A stretch of DNA of 64,000 nt from NCBI GenBank assembly GCA_022113835.1, contig JAILWY010000008.1, positions 3,774,001 through 3,838,000 on the forward strand. Reading direction: 5' to 3'. The notes beneath the pieces were generated by a model. It worked only from the letters and a program-made list of their open reading frames with translations, searched no databases and was not told the origin of the DNA. Below are positions 1 through 10,012 of this stretch, in pieces. Numbering within the stretch: position 1 is the stretch's first letter; every line of letters begins with the position of its first letter. Source of the DNA: Atopsyche davidsoni. Its lineage: Eukaryota; Arthropoda; Insecta; Trichoptera; Hydrobiosidae. The position numbers and the translations under genes are program-made.

Positions 1-290
1 CCTGGCCTAATCAATGTGAGTAAGCCAGTACCAGGTAAAAAAAGAGGATGAATATCCCACCAGTTAATCAAACAGTTCGACGTGGAGAAAAATGTCCTGC
101 AAAAGACGCTCAATATGATAATGTCGATCACGTGCCAAAATTTGACGACAAGAAAGAAGCCACTCGGTGTAAATATCCCCAATGTAAGGGACGTACGCAT
201 GTGTACTGTCACAAATGCAAAATACACTTGTGTTTTACTAGGAGTAGTAACTGCTTTTTCAATTTCCACTCGAAATCGAGACATGTGTAG
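1..290 (+). pseudogene. piggyBac-like transposase, C-terminal zinc-ribbon relic
   Basis: The frame that ends at the TAG at 288-290 contains the Cys/His cluster typical of the C-terminus of piggyBac-family transposases (DDE_Tnp_1_7): RCKYPQC, then HVYCHKCKIHLC, then NCFFNFH. Upstream is the linker VSKPVPGKKRG. Compared with unit 2, this copy has lost about 14 bases just after GKKRG, which breaks the frame upstream. No catalytic domain remains. It is a fragment of a dead transposase and recurs in units 2 and 3. Confidence 0.72.
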
Positions 291-1195
291 AACTTTTTTC
301 ATGATTATTAACAGTTTTAGTAATAATAATTAAAGTTTTACTTATTTTAATTAGAGTTTTTGTTATATATTTTAGTTATCTTTCAATTTACAACCGTGTT
401 TTATTTAATTTCTCTAAATTTATAAGTAATTTTCATATATACATGTATATAAGTATGAAGGTGATTTTACTCACTCTGGTCCTATTGTACATTACAATGT
501 TCATGCTGTATTTTCCATTAAAAAAAATTTTGTTATACCTTTTCCATATTTTAGGAGATATTGAAAAAAAAAATAGTCAGGTCTGAGGCGGTTAAATAAT
601 CTATCCACGAAACATACATATCGTATTTTATAAAACATACAATTCTCTTATGCTCCCAGAGTGACGCAGAAGATCTCATCAATGCAGAAGTATTCTATTT
701 CTGTTTAGCTAAAAGTACAATCCTCATACCTTGCTTCTAAAGATCAGCATGAAAAATCAACCCTAAACGGAGAGAAGAGAAAATGTTGATTTCACATTGG
801 CCCTATTCATCATGTAAAGAATAACAGCCCACACAAAAGCCAAAATCTCTCATAGGCAGAGCTTTGTTGGAATATTTTCACCGTTATAAACCTTCGAAGT
901 GAGGGTTGCAAGAGACAGAATCCACTACTCTTGACATCAAAACACGAACCTTACAAAAAGCCTCCCTCAGATCTGAGATCTTCAAAGCAGCTTACCTTCC
1001 AGTACCTAAGCGGATGTGCTTGTGGAAGAACAAAGTATCAGCAAATGGACGCAGTACACAAAACCAAAAGTATATAATTATTAAGTGTTTTATTAAATTT
1101 TAAGAAATTACAATTTTAATGAGAATCAATGTGGTAAACACAAATTGACAAACCAAAATATGGAAAAATCAAACAATTTTTATTTGAAAATACAT
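291..1195. other. Non-coding flank downstream of zinc-finger gene 1
   Basis: AT-rich DNA lies between the piggyBac relic and the zinc-finger stop codon. A 65-codon frame near 906-1103 also exists in unit 3 but has no ATG, and unit 2 has lost it by deletion. This is most simply the 3' flank or 3' UTR of the zinc-finger gene. Confidence 0.5.
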
Positions 1196-3873
1196 TCAAG
1201 TATGTTGATGTATGTGTCTTGATAGAGACCGCTTGTGTCTACTTGTCCACGAGCATTGATCACAAGTAAATGCCTTCTCATCAGAATGTATAAGTTTGTG
1301 TTGTTTAAAATTTTTCTTCTCATTACAAGAATATGAGTATTGATCACAAGGAAATGACTTCTCGTCAGTATGTTTAAGTTTGTGTTGATTTAAGTTTGTC
1401 TTCTGATAACAAGAATATGAGCATTGATCACAAGCAAATGGCTTCTCACCGGTATGTATGAGTTTGTGTCGTGTTAAATGGAACTTCTCATTAGATGAAT
1501 ATGAGCATTGATCACAAGCAAATGGCTTCTCACCGGTATGTATGAGTTTGTGACGTATTAAATGCCTCTTCTCATAAAATGAATTCGAGCATTGATCACA
1601 AGCAAATGGCTTCTCGTCGTTATGTTTAAGTTTGTGTTGTTTTAATTTAGTCTTCTGATAACAAGAATATGGGCATTGATCACAAGCAAACGGTTTCTCG
1701 CCATTATGTTTGAGTTTGTGTTGTTTTAAACTTGCCTTATGATTACATGAATATGAGCATTGATCACAAGAAAATGGCCTCTCTTTGTTATGTATAAGTT
1801 TGTGTTGTTTTAAACTTGCCTTATGATTACATGAATATGAGCATTGATCACAAGCAAATGGCTTCTCGTCAGTATGTTTAAGTTTGTGTCGTTTTAAAGT
1901 TACCTTCTGATTACATGAATATGAGCATTGATCACAAGCAAATGGCTTCTCGTCAGTATGTTTAAGTTTGTGTCGTTTCAAAGTTACCTTCTGATAACAT
2001 GAATATGAGCATTGATCACAAGCAAATGGCTTCTCGTCAGTATGTTTAAGTTTGTGTCGTTTTAAAGTTACCTTCTGATTACATGAATATGAGCATTGAT
2101 CACAAGCAAATGGCTTCTCACCGGTATGTATGAGTTTGTGTCGTTTTAAATGGTACATCTGAGAAAATGAATACGAGCATTGATCACAAGCAAATGGCTT
2201 CTTGCCGGTATGTATGAGTTTGTGTCGTTTTAAATGGTACATCTGAGAAAATGAATACGAGCATTGATCACAAGCAAATGGCTTCTTGCCGGTATGTTTA
2301 AATTTGTGTTGTTTTAACCTTCTCTTACGATTACATGAAAATGAACATTGATCACAAGCAAATGGCTTCTCGTCGGTATGTATAAGTTTGTGCTGTTTTA
2401 AATGGTCCTTCCGATTATATGAATGTGAACATTGATCGCAAGCAAAAGGCTTCTCGCCGGTCTGTATAACTTTGTGCTTTACCAAGAAAATTTTCTGGCT
2501 ATAGGAGTATGAACATTTACTATCGGTTAAGAGCTCCTTGCCAGTATGAATTTGGAGAGCTTTATTCTGCAAATCTAAACCATGTGATTGCAGTTGCTCC
2601 TGAAACAAACAAAAAAATATTGTTAAATTTTGTTTTCACGGCATAAGTTACTTACAATAGTTACTGTATAAACTATGCTTATTTGTAACATACGCGCAGG
2701 ACTCCCAGGCAAGTTGGATTCTTGTAAATCGAAAAGCGTTTTTACTAATGATACTTTTAACACATGAACATAACATAACATTAAATAATTTGAAACGTGC
2801 TGACAACATCGTGACACTTATATTACTAATATAATCTCTGCTTAGTAAAACTAGTATAAATTGCATTGAGAAATTTATGAATTCCTGAGATTATTTCATC
2901 ATCGTCTTTTTAAATATTTACTGAAAAATGATTTATTATTACATGCTTAAAAACATAATTAAATATATAATAATACATGTAATTTGCTCAGCCCTCTTAA
3001 AGCTAAAGGAAGGGAATAAAATATTTACGAAATAAAGAATGACACGACACGGTAGAGGTGGTATGGCAGTACATAAAAAAATGTTGGAATTTCTCAGATG
3101 ATAAACTGAGAACACCCAAGAAATCCCAAATTTCTTGATTTCTAGATCTCCAAATTTACATACCATGGGACACAAGTACCAGAGTAAACGTGCCAAAACT
3201 CAATCTGTGCAGGTGGCTGTTTAATGCCATTATTTTAATACTAGTGGGTCACGAGTGTTGTTGAAGACCTCGAATGCCCAGGGTCGGCCTCAGCCAGTGC
3301 GGTGAGCTACAGAGACACACATATTACCTGCTCTCGCCCGACAGCTGCTCGGGAGATCGCCTTTTCACGCTCCAGCAGTGCTCTTTCAACATCGAATTCT
3401 TCAATTTTGATGTCGTCTGGCCCAAGAACCGGGGAAGCGACTCTTTCGTGTTCCAGCAAAGACCTCTCGACGTCGAATTCATCTGCATTGACCTGGCCAT
3501 ACGGCGGGGCGCCGGGGAAGGATGCCTCGCTAATGACAGACTCTCCGCCGTCTTCAAGATCAGGGATTTCTTGCTTTACATTAAGGCAACTCTCAAAGAT
3601 ATCATTCAGTAATATGTAGCACTGCGACATTCTGTTGGATAAAGAGGCAACTCTTTCGTGTTCCGGCAAAGATCTCTCGACGTCGAGCTCTTCTACTTGG
3701 ACCTCGCCGGGGAAGGACGCCTCGGCCGGCGCGTCCTCGCGCTTCACGGAAAATATCTCGCTAATGACAGACTCGCTGCCATCTTCAAGATCAACATCCA
3801 GTTTTACAGGAGCGTCCGCTTTAAGATAATTCTTAGAGATATCATGCAGTAATACGTAGCACTGCGCATACAT
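1196..3873 (-). CDS. Poly-C2H2 zinc-finger protein, array copy 1 (two-exon model)
   Basis: Exon 1 is 3873-3328 (ATG at 3873, 182 codons, ending CAG|gtaata). Exon 2 is 2599-1196, after the acceptor tttgtttcag. Both joins are phase 0, giving 649 aa. Exon 1 encodes an acidic segment of about 80 residues that is duplicated (each begins QCYxLLxDI) plus a partial third; it is not a ZAD or KRAB domain that I recognise. Exon 2 encodes C2H2 fingers of the form CDQCSYSCxxKxxLKxHKLxH joined by TGEKPFA or TDEKPFA linkers. I count 14 intact fingers. One more has its second Cys changed to Tyr (CDQYSYSC), and there is one vestigial N-terminal finger. The structural aromatic is often Cys (SYSC). It is probably a nuclear DNA-binding regulator. 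Extra small exons in the intron are possible. Confidence 0.82.
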
Positions 3874-4598
3874 CCTGTTGAGTAAAGCCGACGGCTACGA
3901 TCTTCACTTCACGACGACGCGCGCGGATGGTGACAGCAATGGCGCTGAGAACCATAGACAATGTGAATAAATACTCTATTGTTTTTTGTGATTTTATAAA
4001 ATATTTTGTAATTTTTCCTTTGTACTTAAATAAATCGGATCTTTATAACGCGGGAAAGTATTTTATAACTCCTGCACCGAGCGGCCACAGGTGTTAGTAA
4101 GAATTGTCACGGTTTCAAAAGCGGCACATAAACAATGTCATTCAACAACACATTTTTTTTTTAAATCTCAATAACCAAATGCAAAGACTGGTTTCACCAA
4201 TCTTTCACGGTTGGCATATCGGTTTCTATTAAAAATTAACATGCGGAAAAATCACTCAAGTATTTGATTGAAAATATTTAAACGAAAATCCACTATCTAA
4301 AATATTTATTTCTGAAATATATAATCTGAAAAACAACCTAATAGTCGATTAAAATAGATTATATAAAGATATAATATTTAAAAAAAAAATTACTTCATGG
4401 AGGAGGTAACACATAATAAATAAGGATATTGGTATCAAAGGCAGAGTATTTTTAGAGCAATAAATTTGAAGTTATTACTTTACTCCTCGTCCACAGATTA
4501 GACACAAATATAATTTATTGTATATTTTACTCAAATATTTTACGATTTAATATTTGCATCAGACATCAGCTGACTTATATGTTGCTTTAAAGAAATTC

Positions 4599-5276
4599 GG
4601 TACTTGTCTTTTATCCGACCACCAAAGAAAATTGTCCTATTGTTTTGCTTTTTTTGTTGGCAACAGTGTCTATTGTTTTGCTTCTTTTGTTGGCAACAGC
4701 GAGTAAATACATTTTATAAGCAATGAAATATGAGACATGCATTATCCTGGTGGCCAGAATTTTCCAATGCTATTCATGATGGTGTCGAAAGGATCCATGT
4801 GTCTCATTTTCACACGATTTCTCAACCTAACCTAACCTAACCCAACTCACGTTCACAGAATTTGATGCTAGTCAGCTCCTTGCTCCAACAGTAGATGAAT
4901 AGTATGACTTGTCTGTAAGTTAACTTCGATCCTTGCATCCATCATCTCTCTGCAACCACTACGGCTGGACCGCCAGCGATCGTGTTGTTCACTCAACGAC
5001 AGTACCATGGCATGACTATTGGTACATATGCGTGGATTGTGTAAAATACCACGCTGTTGTAGAAAAAGAACGCTACTAGCCTTGTCGTGTACGATTGCTG
5101 ATAACTGAAGAAAGTTAATTTTTAGTTTGACAGTTATACTTTGAATTAAATAAATAAACAGTACGTATTTACTCGCTGTTGCCAACAAAAGAAGCAAAGC
5201 AATAGACACTGTTGCCAACAAAAAAAGCAAAACAATAGGACAATTTTCTTTGGTGGTCGGATAAAAGACAAGTACC
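4599..5276. mobile_element. 678-bp TIR element with 8-bp TSD (unit 1 only)
   Basis: The element begins GGTACTTGTCTTTTATCCGA and ends with its reverse complement, and the inverted arms run on for roughly 100 bp with small differences. It is flanked by direct repeats AGAAATTC (4591-4598 and 5277-5284). Units 2 and 3 have the uninterrupted site. An 8-bp duplication suits hAT-like or P-like elements; the superfamily is not assigned. The interior holds a short CCTAA tract (about 4823-4840) and no convincing transposase. Confidence 0.9.
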
Positions 5277-5298
5277 AGAAATTCTATTGATTATTTTA

Positions 5299-5329
5299 CT
5301 TTCTTCGTAATATGCATTATTACGAAGAA
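5299..5329. other. Short perfect hairpin before GH18 pseudo-exon
   Basis: TTCTTCGTAATA and TATTACGAAGAA form a 12-bp inverted repeat around TGCAT. The same palindrome is present in unit 2 (near 14515, one mismatch) and in unit 3 (near 23780). Confidence 0.7.
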
Positions 5330-5399
5330 ATATACTTTGAGGAACCCAAACAATATAAAAATACTCAATAACCCTTTGCTTATAACCTTTCGTTTTTAG

Positions 5400-7700
5400 C
5401 TCTTTAGCAAACCCAATTTGAGAAAGACATTCGCACTAAATGCTGCAGCTTTTCTGCAAAAATGTGGATTCGATGGCTTATACATCGACTGGGAGTATCC
5501 GGATCAAAGAGGAGGCTCACCTGCTGATGTTAACAACTATGTTGAACTCCTCAAGACGGAAAGCCTTCAACAAAAGCGGATACCTTATTACTGCAGCAGT
5601 AGCGTCAGGGGAGAATTCAGTCGCCCAATCCTACTACATACCTTCCTTGAGCCAGTGAGGGTTTTTTTGAGACTTTTACATTATTTTCATTACACATATA
5701 AATTATTTATCCATGTTCCAAGAGTAACAATTATCCACGTTTCTTGGCACATTCAAAGCTTTTGCCAACATTTTAGCCATAATGTTTAAACTCGTTTTGG
5801 AAGACAATTTGCTTTTCATTAAAGGTAGCTTGATTGACGGAGAGAAACTTAATGCACAGTAAAAATTTATCTAGTTGTAAAAATTTAGCTAATTAATCTA
5901 GTTTTCGTATTCACTTTGCACAGAGTGCACATTTCCAGAGATGAGTGCCGCGTATGCTTCCCGCTACGAGGCAGTGTTCCTTTGTTCGCATCCTAAAGGA
6001 CCAAAAATGTCACGCGTACAGGCTGCAAATTATATGAATAAGTCAAAGGCGTTTGTGACCAAGTGGGAGAAGCAATATTTAGAAACAAAATACGTCGATG
6101 ACCTACCATAACGAGGTAAAACAAAAAAGACGTCGTCCCCCGAGGATAAGCGGATAACAAACCTATTTTTGAAGAAACCACCTCTATCTTTGCGATCTGC
6201 ACAAGAAAAACTGAAGCAAAAAGGACTAAATATATCTCTAGCTGCAATAAGAAGATATGCTCCTTTCAGAAAAGCACGCTAAAAAAAGAATGTCCTGGGC
6301 ACAAGAAAACAAAGACCGCGACAGGGACAAGATAATCTTTTCTGATGAAGCTTCGTTTTGGGCAACTAGTATCTCACTTTGTGCTTGGTCAAGTGCCGAT
6401 AACAGACTGGTCGATAGAACTGTTAAACATCCGGTAGAGGTGCATGTTTGGGGATGCTTCTCAAAACGTGGTTTTGGCAATTTGAACTTGTTTACCGAAA
6501 CTTTGAATGCTGCAAGGATGAACCAAATATACCAGAAAGCATTATTACTATCTGCCCAAAGACTGTTTCCAAGCCCAAGTGATTCATGGATATTACAAGA
6601 AGATAATGACCCCAAACACCGAAGTCGCCTATGCAGCGCGTGGAAACAAGATAAAGGCATCGAGGTCTTGGACTGGCCCTCACAGTCTCTTGACGCAAAC
6701 CCAATTGAAAACCTTTAGGTTTTGATAAAGCTTAAACTTCGAGGAAAAAAAACGCTAACTGCTGCCGAGCTAACTCGCAATTTAAAGGTCATATGGAGGT
6801 CATTATCCCGTGAATATGCTGAAAAATTAGTTGAAAGTATGCCTCAAACATGCCTGGCTATTATGAACAACGGAGGAGACTGGACACCTTATTGATAATA
6901 AAGCATCAAAGTTTGTATGATTAACTACGTGTTTCATGATTTTCCAATGCTAAACTTAATTTTTTTTATAACTTATGCCGGTTACGTTCTTTTGTTACGT
7001 ACTATACATAGCTAGAGACTGTAGGCAGGTAACAAAAAATAATGTTGAACTAAAGCTTCACTCTATCTTCCCAGGGCTGCACCGCCCCACGCTGTCCAAG
7101 CACAGGAGCTGGAACTCATGGACAATTCACAAAGGAAGCCGGCATGCTTGGATACAATGAGGTACGCCTAATTCTCAACCCATCTAATTACTATGTAGAT
7201 CTCGTGTTGAAGATGTAAAGTATTTATGGCTGACCCACTCGATATCCTTGCAGATCTGCCTGTTGGAGAATAATGCAATATTGAAATGGAATGATGAAGC
7301 CTAGGTTCCCAACTTGATATCTGGAAATCAATGGGTGTCTTACGATAATGATAAATCTGTTAAAGCAAAGGTAAACAACTCTTAAAATATTTTTTTTATG
7401 CAATATTTCACTATATTTGGAGTTTTAAATTTTGTCAAAAATTTTCATTTAAAACAAGATTATGATGAAAAATTGTAACTGTTTGATTTATTTAATTCAT
7501 TTTTAATATCAATTAATAACATTATGAGCACGTGAGATATTAACAATTAATTAATTGTTTTTTAGATTGATAACATAAAGAAATACAACCTAGGGGGTGC
7601 GATGGTCTGGAATATGGACACTGATGTCTTCCGGGGAAAATGTGGTAGAGGACCGTTTCCTCTGCTTTCAGCTCTTAGCAAAGGCATCAATAGCAAATAA
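5400..7700 (+). pseudogene. GH18 chitinase-like pseudogene, unit 1
   Basis: Recognisable exons match the intact gene at 30199-32054. They are 5400-5654 (catalytic-motif exon), about 7074-7161, 7254-7370 and 7566-7700. The motif reads FDGLYIDWEYP, so the first Asp of the DxDxE core is Tyr while the Glu is kept. The first exon has a frameshift after VELLKT; the sense frame resumes at NKSGYLITAAVASGE. The exon at 7254 has an in-frame TAG (EA*VPNL). The 5' exons are not visible, exon d is deleted, and a Tc1-like element lies between. This is a long-dead gene copy; the frameshift is shared with units 2 and 3 and so predates the triplication. Confidence 0.85.
5941..6895 (+). pseudogene. Tc1-like transposase, degenerate
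   Basis: The frame starts MSAAYASRYEAVF and continues with helix-turn-helix-like text (MSRVQAANYMNKSKAFVTKW). It has a TAA after VDDLP, a frameshift near 6255, then the DDE region: IFSDEASFWA, VWGCFSKRGFG, LQEDNDPKHRS and DANPIENL, ending before TPY and a stop. The D...D...E pattern (SDEASF, EDNDPKH, NPIEN) fits Tc1-like DD34E transposases. At least two stops and one frameshift make it inactive. It sits inside the GH18 pseudogene. Confidence 0.88.
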
Positions 7701-8454
7701 TGTCAGGTAATTATTTTTTGAATTTCAATCAGTAAGTTAATATTTTAAAATAAATAATATCTTTATAAACAGTGAAAAAATTATAACAATTTTTTATTTA
7801 CAAACTTTGGCTTTGAAAAGTCGTCATTTTATTTTACCTTAAAAAAGAACGGTAATTTTATAATAAAAAATATATAAGTAAAATTCATAGCTTTTTAATA
7901 TTCTGTAAAAAAAAACAACTTTTAATAAAGAAAAATAAGTCGACAGTCAAAAAAAATATGATGACACGTTTAAATTAAATACACCCATTTTTGTCAGTAC
8001 GGATCTCGCTCGGAAATAGAAATCGTTTCATTTATTTAATTATAACTTTATTTTATTTACAGAATATTATAAAAATAAAATGTATATTCACCTATTTTTT
8101 TAAAATTTAATTTCCGTCCTTTGACAAGGCCAAATAATGTCTTGAAGATGTTGAAAAATTTGATAAAATTATGATTTTTCAAAACCAAAGTTTGTTAATA
8201 AAATTAATTGATTTAATTTTTAAACTTATCTTTTACCGTAGGTTTATGTGTAATCTTTTATTTCCAATTTAAAAAAGGACATCTTAATGCTTAAATCAAT
8301 CGGTAATAATAATCTCCAATCAATCGGGAAAACACATATTTATCATATTAAAAGTAAAGTTATTAGAAAAAAAAAAAATGCCCTTAGAATAAGGAATGCA
8401 TTTAACTTTTGTGATTTATTTTTTTTCTATTGGTGCTGTATATTTTTCGTATTT
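7701..8454. other. AT-rich gene-free stretch, unit 1
   Basis: Very AT-rich DNA with no coding signal. It is collinear with 17214-17975 in unit 2, where small indels distinguish the copies. Confidence 0.5.
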
Positions 8455-8589
8455 CGCAGATCTTCCCAGCTTTTCGAGCACTGCATGGGTAAAATTGATC
8501 AGTTCTTGTCGATAGCGCTGCCCATTGACAGTGTCGCCTGGTTTCAAAAGCTCCTAGTACACGATTTCTTTCTGGTCCCACCAAACGCA
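8455..8589 (-). pseudogene. mariner transposase fragment
   Basis: Reading the minus strand from 8589 gives VWWDQKEIVY, a stop, then ELLKPGDTVNGQRYRQEL. This matches the mariner block that carries the second catalytic Asp (WWDQ) followed by YYELL.PGETVN...YRQQL. One nonsense codon is visible and nothing longer is preserved. Unit 2 has unrelated DNA here, so the piece is specific to unit 1. Confidence 0.75.
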
Positions 8590-8984
8590 TTGTTATGTGC
8601 CTCGTGCGGAACGTCACTAGCTTGACATGTGACTCCCGCGGATTGCACAATACATGAAGGACTCTCGATCAACGTTGATAAATGATAGACTTTCAATACT
8701 TTAATTATTATGTTTATTTCACGGACGGAGAAACGCTTCCGTCGGTGGTCATGTCAGTTATGAGGCTAGGCGAGTATATCCTGAGCTCTCCAATACACAG
8801 GTACAAGACCTCCTACAAAGGGTCGGTCCCTACACACAAACATATAGATAAGGCACACACCGGACACAGTCATAAGAAAATAGGTGCACAAATGTTATTC
8901 TACCACTTCTGAAGCGATTAAACCAATTTTAACAGGAAGTTTTCGATGGTGCATATTTTCCATAGGCCCTTTTTGTAGCCGGCT

Positions 8985-9096
8985 TTGGTACTACTTTCGG
9001 GGGCAGAAATATACCTTGAAAAAATAAATGGTGCCCGCTGCCCGACTGGCGGGCGCTAATTGTGCTCTTGGGTACCAAAAGGTTGGGGACCCCTGG
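8985..9096. mobile_element. hAT-like 3' terminus at the unit 1/2 junction
   Basis: The sequence ends GGTACCAAAAGGTTGGGGA then CCCCTG. Its reverse complement starts CAGGGGTCCCCAACC, the classic terminal inverted repeat of Charlie-type hAT elements. Just inside is a GC-rich subterminal hairpin (GCCCG..CTGGCGGGC). The same terminus occurs at about 18340-18441, and the window itself starts right after it, so each unit boundary coincides with it. Confidence 0.7.
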
Positions 9097-9400
9097 CCTA
9101 ATCAATGTGAGTAAGCCAGTACCAGGTAAAAAAAGAGGATGACCGAGTGCACTTCGGAATATCCCACCAGTTAATCAAACAGTTCGACGTGGAGAAAAAT
9201 GTCCTGCAAAAGACGCTCAATATGATAATGTCGATCACGTGCCAAAATTTGACGACAAGAAAGAAGCCACTCGGTGTAAATATCCCCAATGTAAGGGACG
9301 TACGCATGTGTACTGTCACAAATGCAAAATACACTTGTGTTTTACTAGGAGTAGTAACTGCTTTTTCAATTTCCACTCGAAATCGAGACATGTGTAGAAC
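9092..9400 (+). pseudogene. piggyBac-like transposase C-terminal relic, unit 2
   Basis: Same Cys/His zinc-ribbon as in unit 1. This copy keeps the bases lost in unit 1 and reads VSKPVPGKKRG, TGA, PSALRNIPPVNQTVRRGEK into the RCKYPQC..NCFFNFH block. The TGA sits where piggyBac proteins usually have Arg, so it looks like a CGA-to-TGA change. Confidence 0.72.
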
Positions 9401-10012
9401 TTTTTTCCTGATTATTAACAGTTTTAGTAATAATAATTAAAGTTTTACTTATTTTAATTAGAGTTTTTGTTATATATTTTAGAAATCTTTCAATTTACAA
9501 CCGTGTTTTATTAGGATTCTCTAAATTTATAAGTAATTTTCATATATGCATGTATATAAGTATGAACGTGATTTTACTCACTCTGGTCCTATTGTACATT
9601 ACAATGTTCATGCTGTATTTTCCATAAAAAAAAATTTGTTATACCTTTTCCATATTTTAGGAGATATTGAAAAAAAAAATTTTTTCAACAAAAAATAAAT
9701 AGTCAGGTCTGAGGCGGTTAAATAATCTATATTACAACATACATACATATCGTATTTTATAAAACATACAATTCTCATATGCTCCCAGAGTGACGCAGAA
9801 GATCTCATCAATGCAGAAGTATTCTATTTCTGTTTAGCTAAAAGTACAAACCTCATACCTTGCTTCTAAAGATCAGCATGAAAAAACAACACTAAACGGA
9901 GAGAAGAGAAAATGTTGATTTCACATGGGCCCTATTCATCATGTAAAGAATAACAGCCCACACAAAGGCCAAAATCTCTCATAGGCAGAGCTTTGTTGGA
10001 ATATTTTCACCG

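Larger units (their letters stand above)
1..9091. repeat. Tandem unit 1 of a ~9 kb segmental triplication
   Basis: The same order of landmarks recurs from 9092 and from 18437: piggyBac relic, zinc-finger exon (minus), acidic exon (minus), GH18 exon, then GH18 3' exons. The unit begins at 'cctggcctaatcaatgtg', which follows a hAT-like terminus in units 2 and 3, so the array may continue to the left of the window. Unit 1 carries its own TIR element (4599-5276) and the longest Tc1 relic (5941-6895). Confidence 0.93.

Noticed and set aside
906..1103. 65-codon frame shared by units 1 and 3
   Set aside because: No ATG start, lost in unit 2, and located in the 3' flank of the zinc-finger gene.
3274..3852. 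Plus-strand frames opposite the acidic exon, kept in all three units
   Set aside because: They are antisense to a real coding exon; conservation follows from the recent triplication, and no ATG or splice support favours them.
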